From NCBI GenBank assembly GCA_002338715.1, contig DDIR01000073.1, forward strand, positions 1-39,442: a stretch of DNA of 39,442 nt. The letters are read 5' to 3'. The position numbers and the translations under genes are program-made. The stretch is from Phycisphaerales bacterium UBA1845 (GTDB taxonomy: Bacteria; Planctomycetota; Phycisphaerae; UBA1845). Every line of letters begins with the position of its first letter. Position 1 is the stretch's first letter. Below the pieces are notes generated by a model. The model had not been told where the DNA came from, did not search any database, and saw nothing but the letters and a program-made list of their open reading frames with translations. Below are positions 16,401 through 24,424 of this stretch, piece by piece.

Positions 16401-19400
16401 ACCGATGTCAAAGCGGAATCTGCGTAGGGACGACAATAGACTGCGCGCTTTATGACGTTGCATGTCTTCCCGGGGCGTGCAATCCAAGCACTGGAATGTG
16501 TGAATCACCAGCGATCGAGAGCGATTGCAACACGAATGGGGTTCCGGATGAATGCGAGTATTCATCAACTCCATTTTACTCAAAAATCTTGGCGCCAGAC
16601 GGAGGGGCTGGTGATCAGTTTGGTTCAAGCATTGACATTGGAGAATCGGTTGCGGCGATTGGTGCTTACTTTGGATCGGTTTCCGGGGTCAGCGACAGTG
16701 GTTCGGTCTATGTATTCCAAAAATTGGGCGACGCATGGCTGTTTTCCGCGGAACTGATTTATGAGAATCCGGCTTCGCATGATCGATTTGGCTTTGATTT
16801 GTCGATTAGCGGAAGTGAACTCATCGTCGGTGCAAATCGAGATGATGACGATGGGACCGATAGTGGTGCGGCGTTTGTTTTCGCGACATCAAATGGTATT
16901 TGGAAGCAGGTCGCCAAGTTGACGGCTGCCGATGCGGCGAGTGAAGATTATTTTGGCTCAGGTGTCGCGCTCGAAGGTAACACCGCCGTCATTGGCGCTT
17001 ATGGGGATGATGATGAGGGGCCCGAAAGTGGTTCTGTTTATATATTCCGCAGGACGGGCGGTGTGTGGCAACAAACGGCAAAGTTGACGGCGGACGATGC
17101 CACGTCCGACGACTATTTTGGCCGCGATGTTGCGTTGAGCGGAGATACGATCGTGGTCGGCGCGTACCTGGCGCACGATAACGGTGTTGACAATACTGGC
17201 GCTGCTTATGTGTTCCGGGAAATCGACGGCGTTTGGCAACAAGTCGCGAAACTAGGGGCCGATGGCGGAACTTCTGGCGACGGGTTTGGACTCGATGTTG
17301 ACATCGACGGTGATACCATCGTCGTTGGGGCATATCAGGATGACGATGGCGCATCGAACAGCGGATCGGCTTATGTCTTTCGCGAAGTCGCAGGAGAGTG
17401 GCTGCAAGTAGCCAAGCTCAATGCCAGCGATCCGGTCGGCAATGCGAATTTCGGCCGAAGCGTCGCGATTGATGGCAACCTTGTTGTTGTTGGTGCATAC
17501 CGAGACGATGGCGGCGGGCCCGAAAGCGGCGCGGTGTACATTTCGCAAGAAATCGCGGGAGTTTGGGAGCAGCCGGTCAAGTTCATTCCCGACGCGACAT
17601 CTGCCAACGATCGATTGGGAAGAAGTGTGGCGATTTCCGGAAACACTTCGATTCTCGGGGCCTATCTCGATACCGACAACGGGTCGGGTTCTGGTTCTGC
17701 GTTTGTGATGGTACTCGTTCCCCCGGACTGCAACTCCAACGGCGTGTTGGATGAATGCGACATCGCGTCGGGACTTGAAACGGATTGCAATCTCAATGGG
17801 ATTCCCGATGCGTGTGAACCCTTCGGAGAGAACGCGCAGGACTGTTCGTACCTGGATAGCACCTGTGCGAAGGGTGTCTGTAATCTTGAACATGGAACAT
17901 GCGTAATAACTCCAGCAAACGAAGGCGGTAGTTGCGACGACGCCAGCGACTGTACTCTTCATGATGTTTGCTTTTCTGGGAAATGCATCGGGTCTCGCGA
18001 AGACTGCTCCAGCAATGGTTTGCCACCAGAATGCGAAATGGTCCTGTACGTTGATGACAGCGCGGTGGCTGGCCTAGACAACGGAACTTCGTGGACGGAT
18101 GCTTACATATATCTTCAAGATGCATTGTACGAGGCAAGCGTGAATTGTGGGGTCACTGAGATCTGGGTGGCGGCGGGGGCTTACGAACCTGATGAAGGTG
18201 GGATGCAAACGGCCGGCGATCAATCCGCATCGTTCAAACTGCAGAATGGGCTCGCGATCTATGGCGGTTTCACAGGTACGGAAACCGAGCTGGGTCAGCG
18301 TGACCCAGATGTGAACCTATCCAAACTCACTGTGAATGGATCGACCAACGAGATTCTGACTGCGATCGGCGTGGATGCAACTTCGATTCTTGACGGGTTC
18401 ACTGTTGCAGGCGGAACCAAAGGAATGTTTAGTGAACAGAGTAGTCCTTGGATCAATGATTGCAAATTCGAGAATCTATTTTTTATGGCCATGGAGAATA
18501 GGTTTAGCAGTCCGACCATATCCAACTGCGAGTTTTCGAACAACGGGTATATTCCTGGCACGTTTTTCTACCTCGGAGGCGCGATCTTTAATTATCAAGG
18601 CGCTCCGTATATCGTCGGATGCAGATTCATCGATAATCGTGCACCGGCTGGGGCCGCAATCGCAATTTCTAATTCGAACACAGTAATCGATGATTGCGTT
18701 TTTGAAGACAATCTCGGTGAGGGGGCTGGGATTTATATCGTTGGTGACTCCACTCCGATCATTACAAATTCCGAGTTTGTTGGCAATAGAAGCGGTTATA
18801 AGGGGGGAGGTATCTACAGCAAGGGGGGAAGCCGGCCAATGATACTGGACTGCGTATTTCGCGAGAACGAGGGGGAGATGTTTGGCGGAGGGCTCTTCTG
18901 TGACGAATGTGAAGCCTACGTGGACCGGTGCCTGTTTTTTGGCAACAAATCTCGATCGGGTGGAGCTATTCATTGTGATTCCGGATCACTGCTTCTAGCG
19001 AACAGCGTGCTGAGTGGTAACGTGGCCGCTTGGTACGAGTCGACCAATGGCGGTGGGTTGTACTTCAGTAACTGTGTTCCAACGCTGATCAACTGCTCAT
19101 TTGGCGGAAATACCAGCACGGGCACCTTGGGGACACATGCGGGCGCGATTGGGTCTTCTCCCTTTGAGACCTTTGATGCCAGTAATTGCATTTTCTGGGG
19201 CAATCATCCAACACAATCTGCAAGCACGACAGGAAACTTCGCGAAGTGCATTGTGGAGGGAATCAGTGGGCCGGGAGTGACCTCGGTCGATCCACGCTTC
19301 GTCGATTCCGACGGGCCAGATAACATTGCCGGTACGGACGACGATGATCTGAGATTGCTGCCGAATTCCCCTGCGATTGATGCCGGTGACAACTCGGTGG

Positions 19401-19696
19401 TGCCGGTTGCGGTGGTGACTGACTTGGATGGTCATGCGCGGTTTGTGGATGATGTCACGACGGCTGACACGGGCGTTGGCGTGGTTCCCATTGTTGACAT
19501 CGGTGCATATGAGTTTGTGCTCGGTGATTGCGATGTGGATGGCGATGCGGATCTTGACGATCATGTGATTCTTGACGGCTGCCTGGCGAATCCCGGTGTG
19601 GGGCTTGGGGTCGGCTGTGCTTGTCTTGATCTGGATTCGGATGGTGATGTGGACCTTCGCGACTTTGGATTCTTCCAGATGGCGTTTATTCCCTGA
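13442..19696 (+). CDS. giant secreted protein: LamG-like domain, two FG-GAP propellers, Cys-rich repeats, beta-helix, dockerin-like tail
   Basis: A 2084-residue exported protein. ATG 13442 is preceded by GGAGG at 9 bases. Signal peptide about 1-35 (VALAAWVTPHFALA). Then: a DCNDNGVDDATD motif; a concanavalin/LamG-like sandwich (about 79-290); a Cys-rich segment (292-360; CDDLDACTIGDVC type); propeller 1 with seven FG-GAP repeats (363-745); about five Cys-rich repeats of 45-48 residues (746-1042); propeller 2 with seven FG-GAP repeats (1044-1428); a Cys-rich segment (1429-1533); a beta-helix (1534-1950); an anchor-Q-like module (1954-2023); and a dockerin-like tail (2027-2084). The tail is almost the same as in the preceding gene, even at DNA level. 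The gap of 244 bases suggests either an operon or independent promoters. Likely a cell-surface or matrix adhesin; the function is inferred from domains only. Confidence 0.85.
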   Translation: MSRTSGYQFVNQLRKFLLVSVALAAWVTPHFALAADCNDNGVDDATDISGGASLDCGDNGIPDECEPEGVCISACDLVVLDEDFEAYTVGSDPVDWFDTQAGSASNEDDGLYSIAGVGGSQAFHTDSSGTNIHSHYVGPDAATLSNMTYTGRMRISDDDGGIGVTFLSQFSDQPGSTYEYLRLRRANFAPEARTFQLAPPNFDYLFGEADSGVDPVVDTWYRFRIDVDTTGAQMRIQAKVWEEGQPEPADYQIDAVDPSGQHPTSGTVGIWSMGAGEKYWDDLHAVSRNALVACDDLDACTIGDVCMGGVCQGVPINCSQFDVACLAGVCNPATGMCESPAVEPDCNTNGKPDACEYSVPVSHSKLLAPDGAAGDQFGTSVDLEDSTAVVGANFGRIGGVSDSGAVYVFEEVNGEWQYSAKLSIGDPATDDRFGYSVSISGSNIVVGSSRDDDDGVESGAAYVFASSGGGWQQVAKLTANDAAPGDLFGTSVALEGDTVLVGAHADDDNGSRSGSVYVFRKFGAVWQQIAKLNASDPLADALFGRDVALSGDTAVVGAYGAAKGGVSDCGAAYVFREINGVWQEIAKLTADDAGTGDWFGLDVDIDGDTIVVGSFQDDDGAVNSGAVYVFSEFGGAWEQVAKLRAGTHAQDANFGRSVAIDGDIIVAGAYRENANGSESGAIYASQRIGSIWQPPAKFAPEDTSANDRLGISAAVVGTSTIVGAYLDDDNGLDSGSAFIISLGLRDCNDNGVLDECDIASGLETDCNLNGVPDACEPFGENAQDCSHLDSACTKGVCQLEEAACDVIAVNEGGACDDLNNCTISDSCAEGACAGEPVNCSALDSDCLTGECNPLDGGCVAMPANEGGACDDLDLCTVSDVCSIGVCQGEQLDCSHLDQSCAEGVCNTSNGLCETSPVNEGGACDDADICTTDDYCSNGECTGVSVDCSYLNSACTAGACDQTSGECVAAPANEEGACDDLDLCTDDDRCQSGICVGTTIDCALYDVACLPGACNPSTGMCESPAIESDCNTNGVPDECEYSSTPFYSKILAPDGGAGDQFGSSIDIGESVAAIGAYFGSVSGVSDSGSVYVFQKLGDAWLFSAELIYENPASHDRFGFDLSISGSELIVGANRDDDDGTDSGAAFVFATSNGIWKQVAKLTAADAASEDYFGSGVALEGNTAVIGAYGDDDEGPESGSVYIFRRTGGVWQQTAKLTADDATSDDYFGRDVALSGDTIVVGAYLAHDNGVDNTGAAYVFREIDGVWQQVAKLGADGGTSGDGFGLDVDIDGDTIVVGAYQDDDGASNSGSAYVFREVAGEWLQVAKLNASDPVGNANFGRSVAIDGNLVVVGAYRDDGGGPESGAVYISQEIAGVWEQPVKFIPDATSANDRLGRSVAISGNTSILGAYLDTDNGSGSGSAFVMVLVPPDCNSNGVLDECDIASGLETDCNLNGIPDACEPFGENAQDCSYLDSTCAKGVCNLEHGTCVITPANEGGSCDDASDCTLHDVCFSGKCIGSREDCSSNGLPPECEMVLYVDDSAVAGLDNGTSWTDAYIYLQDALYEASVNCGVTEIWVAAGAYEPDEGGMQTAGDQSASFKLQNGLAIYGGFTGTETELGQRDPDVNLSKLTVNGSTNEILTAIGVDATSILDGFTVAGGTKGMFSEQSSPWINDCKFENLFFMAMENRFSSPTISNCEFSNNGYIPGTFFYLGGAIFNYQGAPYIVGCRFIDNRAPAGAAIAISNSNTVIDDCVFEDNLGEGAGIYIVGDSTPIITNSEFVGNRSGYKGGGIYSKGGSRPMILDCVFRENEGEMFGGGLFCDECEAYVDRCLFFGNKSRSGGAIHCDSGSLLLANSVLSGNVAAWYESTNGGGLYFSNCVPTLINCSFGGNTSTGTLGTHAGAIGSSPFETFDASNCIFWGNHPTQSASTTGNFAKCIVEGISGPGVTSVDPRFVDSDGPDNIAGTDDDDLRLLPNSPAIDAGDNSVVPVAVVTDLDGHARFVDDVTTADTGVGVVPIVDIGAYEFVLGDCDVDGDADLDDHVILDGCLANPGVGLGVGCACLDLDSDGDVDLRDFGFFQMAFIP
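14321..15880 (+). repeat. intragenic duplication, unit 1 (Cys-rich + propeller + DCNxNG)
   Basis: This part of the 2084-aa gene recurs at 16370-17930. Three widely spaced anchors (TGCGACGATCT at 14321, GATCAGTTTGG at 14564, GACTGCAAC at 15677) have their counterparts exactly 2049 bases (683 codons) further on, so the copies are collinear without net indels between those anchors. Confidence 0.85.
16370..17930 (+). repeat. intragenic duplication, unit 2
   Basis: The second copy of the 14321-15880 unit, displaced by exactly 2049 bases at all three anchors checked (16370, 16613, 17726). Point differences are frequent and mostly at third codon positions, which suggests an old duplication kept under selection rather than an assembly artefact. 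Confidence 0.85.
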
Positions 19697-19838
19697 TGCC
19701 TCGTCTGTTCCCAGATGTCGCCTGTTCCCTGACGCTTCGTATATCTGTTGACGCGTGGGTTACCTACGGTCTTGATAGACCTTCTCCGTGCGTCTTTTCT
19801 TGAAGCGCTGGTCCACCGGTTCTTGCTTCAATTGTTGG

Positions 19839-21638
19839 TTACTTGCGGCGAATTCGCTTTCGGTCGCTTTCCTTCAACACGCGTTTGCGCAGGCGAAGTG
19901 CGTCGGGGGTGACTTCGACGTACTCGTCGTCTTCGATGAACTCGAGGGCCATCTCCAGCGTCATCTCGCGCGGCGGTTTCAGCACGACGGTTTTGTCGCT
20001 GCCTGCCGCCCGCATGTTGGTTAGCTTCTTTTCGCGGGCGACGTTGACTGGAAGATCGTTGTCGCGGCAGTGTTCGCCGATGATCTGTCCTTCGTAGACC
20101 GGGTCGCGCGGCGCGATAAAGAAGCTGCCGCGGTCGGCTAAGTTCTGCAATGCATAAGCGGTGGCCATCCCCGGATCGCTGGCCATCATGACGCCGTTGG
20201 CCCGGCCGGGAATCGAACCGCGGAAGTACTCGTATTCGTAGAAATTGTGATGCATGATCGCCGTGCCGTTGGTGGCTGTCAGCAGGCGATTGCGCAACCC
20301 GATCAGTCCGCGAGCGGGCACGGTGAACTCAACCTGCGTGCGTGATTCCTGGGCATCCATGTTGCGACAGATACCGCGGCGTGGGCCCATCATTTCCATC
20401 ACCGCGCCCAGGTGCTCGTTGGGCACGTCGATGACGCAAAGTTCGATCGGTTCGGTCTTCTTCTCATTAAGTTCGCGATAGATCACGCGCGGCTTGCCGA
20501 TGGTCAGTTCAAAACCTTCGCGACGCATGTTTTCGATCAGGATGGAAAGGTGCAGCATGCCTCGGCCCGAAACGAGAAACTCCTCAGGCGACGATCCCTG
20601 CTCAACACGAAGCGAAACATTGGACTGAAGTTCACGGTCGAGGCGGTCGCGGATCTGGCGGCTTGTGAGGAATTGTCCGCTTTGTCCGGCGAAGGGCGAA
20701 GTGTTGACGCTGAAGGTCATGTTGAGCGTGGGTTCGTCGATGTTGACGATCGGCAGCGGCATGGGGTTTTCGAGATCGGCGATGGTGTTGCCGATGTCGA
20801 CGCTCTTGACGCCGACAACTGCGCAGATGTCGCCGGCTTTGACACTGTCAACTTTGGTTCGCCCCAATCCATCAAATGCATACAACTCCGCGACGCGTTC
20901 TTTGGCCTGCGTTCCGTCACGGTGAATGACCATGACGTCCCTGCCCGAATTCAGCGTGCCACCGAAGACGCGGCCAATCCCGATGCGCCCGACGTAGTCG
21001 TTGTAGTCGAGCGTGGTGATGAGCATTTGCAGTGGTGCGTTGGGATCGTTGGCCGGTTCTGGCACATGTTCGAGAATCATGTCGAACAGGGCGTTGATGT
21101 TGTCGGGGATGTTGTCGAGGTCGCGCGTGGCGAAACCTTTAACGCCGGACGCATAGACCGTCGGGAAATCAAGGGCATCGTCGTCAGCCCCGAGTTCGAT
21201 GAACAAGTCGAGCACTTCATCGTGAACTTCGTCCGGGCGGGCGTCGGGCCGATCGATCTTGTTGATGACCACCACCGGGCGCAGGCGCGCTTCAAACGCC
21301 TTGCGAAGGACGAAGCGGGTCTGCGGCATCGGTCCTTCAAACGCGTCGACAAGAAGCAGGCAACCGTCGGCCATCTTGAGCACGCGCTCGACTTCACCGC
21401 CAAAGTCGGCGTGGCCGGGCGTGTCGATGATGTTGATCTTCGTGCCCTTGTAACCGATGGCGATGTTCTTCGACGTGATGGTGATGCCGCGCTCCCGCTC
21501 GAGATCGTTGGAGTCGAGGATGCGCTCGCCGGTGAGCTGGGCGTCGCGGAATTGACCGCATTGGCGAAGCATTTGATCGACCATGGTGGTTTTACCGTGG
21601 TCGACGTGGGCGATGATAGCCAGGTTTCGAATCTGCAT
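19839..21638 (-). CDS. typA: ribosome-associated translational GTPase TypA/BipA
   Basis: A 599-residue TypA/BipA, full length. G1 AHVDHGKTT, a G2 region ERERGITI, G3 [16 protein letters not shown]4 NKIDRPDAR, and then the EF-G-like domains II, III and V with the typical family C-terminus ([12 protein letters not shown]). It binds the 70S ribosome and assists ribosome assembly and translation under stress or cold. The start is taken at ATG 21638 ([16 protein letters not shown], the usual N-terminus); the in-frame GTG at 21650 would add four residues. No clear Shine-Dalgarno is seen. It is convergent with the 2084-aa gene (142 bases apart) and separated from the upstream IF2-N/moaC pair by a terminator at 21735-21762, so it is transcribed alone. 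Confidence 0.96.
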   Translation of the reverse strand: MQIRNLAIIAHVDHGKTTMVDQMLRQCGQFRDAQLTGERILDSNDLERERGITITSKNIAIGYKGTKINIIDTPGHADFGGEVERVLKMADGCLLLVDAFEGPMPQTRFVLRKAFEARLRPVVVINKIDRPDARPDEVHDEVLDLFIELGADDDALDFPTVYASGVKGFATRDLDNIPDNINALFDMILEHVPEPANDPNAPLQMLITTLDYNDYVGRIGIGRVFGGTLNSGRDVMVIHRDGTQAKERVAELYAFDGLGRTKVDSVKAGDICAVVGVKSVDIGNTIADLENPMPLPIVNIDEPTLNMTFSVNTSPFAGQSGQFLTSRQIRDRLDRELQSNVSLRVEQGSSPEEFLVSGRGMLHLSILIENMRREGFELTIGKPRVIYRELNEKKTEPIELCVIDVPNEHLGAVMEMMGPRRGICRNMDAQESRTQVEFTVPARGLIGLRNRLLTATNGTAIMHHNFYEYEYFRGSIPGRANGVMMASDPGMATAYALQNLADRGSFFIAPRDPVYEGQIIGEHCRDNDLPVNVAREKKLTNMRAAGSDKTVVLKPPREMTLEMALEFIEDDEYVEVTPDALRLRKRVLKESDRKRIRRK

Positions 21639-21734
21639 AACTTGTTTCACATTAACAGTTTATAGGGCAGCCTGCCCCGCCGATCGCAGCCGGGTCGCAG
21701 GTGTGCGCCGGGCGGCATCATAGCGAGTTTGAAA

Positions 21735-21762
21735 CAAAAAACAGCCGCGGGTGATTCCGCGG
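21735..21762 (-). terminator. intrinsic terminator after the moaC/IF2-N pair
   Basis: On the minus strand, CCGCGG-AATCAC-CCGCGG is followed by CT and six T. The stem is short (6 bp) but all G-C. It lies 27 bases beyond the stop of the 21789-22076 gene and before typA, which fits separate transcription of typA. Confidence 0.6.
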
Positions 21763-21788
21763 TTTTAAGGGGTTGGCGACGGGTTTGG

Positions 21789-22076
21789 CTACTGGGATTC
21801 AAGACCGTCCGCAGGTGATTGCAGTTCGGACAGGATGCGGTTGGCGTCTGATGTAGAGAGACGTGTCAATCGATTCTGAACGCGCATGTTCAGGCGGCGG
21901 GCTGCATCGACGACCTGACGCGGTTTGAACCCCCAGCGGGTAGCCCACTCGTAGACTTTGAGATTCTCAGCTTTGGGAGAATCGATTTTGCTGATATCGG
22001 TTGTTGGCGAATCCGAATGCATTTCTTTTGGGGCGTCGTCATTGGTGGCGCCGGGCAATCTATCTTTGGTAGTCAC
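21789..22076 (-). CDS. stand-alone IF2-N-type domain mini-protein
   Basis: A 95-residue protein. Residues ~40-86 (LKVYEWATRWGFKPRQVVDA, then RRLNMRVQNRLTRLSTSDANRIL) match the helical IF2-N repeat seen at the N-terminus of translation initiation factor IF-2; the first ~38 residues are polar and probably disordered. No GTPase domain is attached. The start is GTG 22076: a perfect AGGAGGT lies seven bases upstream, inside the end of moaC, and the reading frame overlaps the moaC stop by 17 bases, so translation is probably coupled. In full-length IF-2 this domain helps contact the ribosome. As a free domain it might bind a ribosome subunit or RNA, but that is inference. Confidence 0.7.
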   Translation of the reverse strand: MTTKDRLPGATNDDAPKEMHSDSPTTDISKIDSPKAENLKVYEWATRWGFKPRQVVDAARRLNMRVQNRLTRLSTSDANRILSELQSPADGLESQ

Positions 22077-22545
22077 CGCTCTTACCTCCTGATTTCGACT
22101 CCAGTCTTATGGGCCCAATGACGATGCTTTTGTCTGCGCTCTTTGCCATATCGTACAGTGCCAATGCAGAAACAGAAGCCGCAGTCATCGCTTCCATTTC
22201 GACGCCGGTTCGGGCGCAGGTCCTGACGGTCGATCGGATGACGATGCTGTCTTTGCCGTCGCGATCGAACGCGATGTCCGCCCACTCGAGTGTCATGGGG
22301 TGACACATCGGGATGAGGTCGGGCGTTCGCTTGGCGGCTTGGATGCCTGCGATCCGGGCGACGGCTAGGACGTCGCCTTTGGGCAGGTCGCCTGAAAAGA
22401 TCGCGTCGATGACGTCGGGGCGACTGGTGACGCGGGCGGATGCGACAGCGGTTCGGGTGGTGACGGGCTTTTCGGAAACGTCGACCATGCGGGCTTTGCC
22501 GTGCTCGTCGAGGTGCGAAAAGTCGGATGTTTGCTTGCCGTTCAT
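22060..22545 (-). CDS. moaC: cyclic pyranopterin monophosphate synthase MoaC
   Basis: A 161-residue, full-length MoaC. It converts the MoaA product (3',8-cyclo-GTP) into cyclic pyranopterin monophosphate in molybdenum cofactor biosynthesis. The family landmarks are present: MVDVSEKPVTTRTAVASARV, KGDVLAVARIAGIQAAKRT, LIPMCHPM, the MTAASVSALALYDMAKS segment with the Asp and Lys of the active site, and GPIRLESKSGGKSGDY. The start is ATG 22545, the normal MoaC N-terminus (SHLDEHGKARMVDVS); the longer frame has no family match. No strong ribosome binding site is seen. The next gene overlaps its end. No other moa/moe genes are in the window. Confidence 0.95.
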   Translation of the reverse strand: MNGKQTSDFSHLDEHGKARMVDVSEKPVTTRTAVASARVTSRPDVIDAIFSGDLPKGDVLAVARIAGIQAAKRTPDLIPMCHPMTLEWADIAFDRDGKDSIVIRSTVRTCARTGVEMEAMTAASVSALALYDMAKSADKSIVIGPIRLESKSGGKSGDYQR

Positions 22546-22721
22546 GGGTTGTACCGGTCGCAGTTTAACCGGAGAGATTGGAAGAATTCGCCGCTGATTC
22601 ACGAAGCGGCACGGATTTTTGAGCGAATCGCCAGGGATTCGATGTCGACTTTGCGACGTGACCGATCCTAGCATCAGTATAAGAGATCGGCGTTTATGCG
22701 GATAGGGATGGCGGGTGTGCC

Positions 22722-23210
22722 ATGCAGATTATAGCCAATCGGCGACCAGAATCTGTATCAAGACAAGCACTTGCGGGAATCGTGCCAGCCGTCGATTCCG
22801 GGGCGGCTCGGGTCAAACGGGCGCTTTCCGCACGTTCGCGGCGGGTGGCGCTGTTTGTGTTTGCCATTTGCGTGATCAATTTTTTTGACCTGGTGCTGAC
22901 CATGCGGGCCCATGGCGACGGGATGCTGCACGAAGAAAACCCGATCGCGCGGACGCTTCTTGAATTCGGGCCGATGGCGCTTCTGGTCTTCAAGATGTCG
23001 GTGCTGACGGGTGCGGGGTACGTGCTCTTTTCGCTGCGGCGTCATCGTTGTGCGGAAATCGCGTGCGTCCTCGTGTTGCTGGCCTACGTCGGGGTGGCCG
23101 TCCGATGGCGGATTTGTTACGCATTCTATGACATGTCGACGGTGGCGTGGCAGGAAGACACGCACTACGACATGTTTGATCCGGTCAGCGTGCTGATCAA
23201 CAACCTTTAG
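22722..23210 (+). CDS. DUF5658-like small integral membrane protein
   Basis: A 162-residue protein with about three membrane helices: residues ~43-62 (VALFVFAICVINFFDLVLT), ~83-104 (ALLVFKMSVLTGAGYVLFSL) and ~110-130 (IACVLVLLAYVGVAV). The pattern FFDLVLT...HEENPIARTLLEFGPMALLVFKM is the typical DUF5658 signature (N-P-x-A-R after the first helix). The function of that family is not established. A basic N-terminal tail of 40 residues precedes the first helix. It is divergent from moaC, with about 175 bases between the starts. Confidence 0.65.
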   Translation: MQIIANRRPESVSRQALAGIVPAVDSGAARVKRALSARSRRVALFVFAICVINFFDLVLTMRAHGDGMLHEENPIARTLLEFGPMALLVFKMSVLTGAGYVLFSLRRHRCAEIACVLVLLAYVGVAVRWRICYAFYDMSTVAWQEDTHYDMFDPVSVLINNL

Positions 23211-23319
23211 GCTCGTACTTGCCCGTTGCGGCACTTCAAATGTGCTTGCGGCGCTCGACGACTTGATTCACAATAAACCACTTCCTGGACCCCATCCGAT
23301 CACGCCGAAGAGGTATACC

Positions 23320-23664
23320 ATGAACGGGAAGTTGGAACTCTCGCCTTTCTTGATTCGATCCACCGAATCGCAAGTGACGTTTCGTTTTGATCCGGCGTCG
23401 CTTGAAAACGGGTACGAGTATCCCGCAACGTTGGAAACTTTGTTGCGCCAACTGGTCGGTGAGCACGCCGAGATGTTTGGCGATCGCGAGGTTTTGATCG
23501 ATCTGGAGAATCTGCCGGCCATCAGTTCAAAACAACTCGGAGCGATGTTGGCTGTCCGCAAGACCTGCGCGCCCCATCAGAAAGTGCGCGTCATGAATCT
23601 TCGCCCCAATGTTTCGGAGCTTCTGCGCGTCACGAAGTTGGAAGACTTCTTCGATTGGAGTTAG
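23320..23664 (+). CDS. STAS-domain protein, anti-sigma-factor-antagonist type
   Basis: A 114-residue single STAS domain: strand VLIDLENLPAISSKQLGAMLAVRKTC (the Ser pair is at the usual phospho-site position), then KVRVMNLRPNVSELLRVTKLEDFFDW, the classic C-terminal STAS helix. Family knowledge: such proteins are phosphorylated by HPK/RsbW-type kinases and control anti-sigma factors or stressosome-like switches. ATG 23320 is chosen because GAAGAGG lies seven bases before it; an upstream in-frame start at 23242 lacks one. No kinase or phosphatase partner is nearby. A receiver-like gene lies convergently beyond the repeat at 23700-23880. Confidence 0.8.
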   Translation: MNGKLELSPFLIRSTESQVTFRFDPASLENGYEYPATLETLLRQLVGEHAEMFGDREVLIDLENLPAISSKQLGAMLAVRKTCAPHQKVRVMNLRPNVSELLRVTKLEDFFDWS

Positions 23665-23699
23665 GGCGAGTTGGTCCAAGACGTAGCGGTGCGCCAACA

Positions 23700-23880
23700 C
23701 CCTCATTCCCGCGCAGGGGGAAAAGCCATTGCGATCTTGATCCAAGCGTCGCGTTTTGCTCGTCTACCCTTCACAGCCCGGGCGCCAGTACCCACGTGGA
23801 TTGACTTTGTTTTGACCCTGGATTCCCGCCTTCGCGGGAATGACGACGCTGTCGCGCCGCTGCGTTTGGACTCAAGGTGT
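23700..23880. repeat. dispersed palindromic repeat element, copy B (inverted relative to copy A)
   Basis: The reverse complement of 23731-23880 matches 5551-5703 along about 150 bases, including the AAGTCAATCCACGTGGGTAC core and the GCTTGGATCAAGATC end. The palindrome ATTCCCGC-CTTC-GCGGGAAT lies at 23822-23841, and a broken second one (ATTCCCGCGCAGGGGGAAAA) near 23704-23723. It sits between two convergent genes. Confidence 0.85.
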
Positions 23881-23933
23881 TCTAGGATCGCAATAGCCGC
23901 AGCATACGGTTGCGCTTGACATGGGCGCGCTGT

Positions 23934-24320
23934 TTATTCCCCGCTTAAGTACAGGCTCAACAGCTTGATCGTCTCTTCCGTCCCAAGGGCGGATTTCCCG
24001 AATCCCTTGACCGCCCCCGATAGCAATGCGGTATCCTGGGCATCTTCATAATTGCTGACCAACATTACGGGCGTTTCGGTGGCGGCATCACCCGATTTGA
24101 GTCGGCTGATGAGGTCCTGTCCGGAGCTGGCGTCGGCATCGAAGATGCGATTCACGAGAATCAGATCGTATTCATAGAAGTCGAGCAGGTGGTCGACCTG
24201 GGCGTTGTCGCGGGCGCGATCCACGGTTGCGTCGAAGCATTCCTTGAGCATGCGGGTGATGTTGCTGTGATCGAGGTCACATTGGCCCACATCGAGGACC
24301 CTCGGTTTGGCATCGCTCAT
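23934..24320 (-). CDS. receiver-like protein lacking the phospho-acceptor Asp
   Basis: A 128-residue single CheY-like receiver fold with no output domain. The beta-1 strand is PRVLDVGQCDLDH, beta-3 is YDLILVNRIFDAD, beta-4 is PVMLVSNYEDA (Ser at the T/S switch) and beta-5 ends GFGKSAL (the conserved Lys). At the usual phospho-acceptor Asp position an Asn is found (VNR), and the acidic pair after beta-1 is altered, so normal aspartyl phosphorylation is unlikely. It might be a pseudo-receiver acting by protein contact. ATG 24320 is preferred over 24326 because AGGGA sits at better spacing from it. It is convergent with the STAS gene. Confidence 0.65.
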   Translation of the reverse strand: MSDAKPRVLDVGQCDLDHSNITRMLKECFDATVDRARDNAQVDHLLDFYEYDLILVNRIFDADASSGQDLISRLKSGDAATETPVMLVSNYEDAQDTALLSGAVKGFGKSALGTEETIKLLSLYLSGE

Positions 24321-24424
24321 GGTCATTTCCCTATCGCCTAGAAAGTCACCGTTCGCGCACAACCCATGTGCGGCTGATTGAACAGATCAACCCAGGTCAT
24401 TCAACCCGGATAATCGATGGAATA

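Noticed and set aside
8662..17730. CRISPR-like or satellite repeats
   Set aside because: The periodicity is codon-based (FG-GAP, Cys-rich and beta-helix rungs) inside long open frames; units are diverged and there are no spacers.
13024..19696. PEP-CTERM or LPXTG sorting signals at the ends of the secreted proteins
   Set aside because: The C-termini (FQRGFFN, FQMAFIP, LVPLITGP) carry no such motif, no hydrophobic helix and no basic tail.
20412..21665. 417-codon open frame antisense to typA
   Set aside because: Shadow of a strongly conserved gene; no start context and no recognisable protein.
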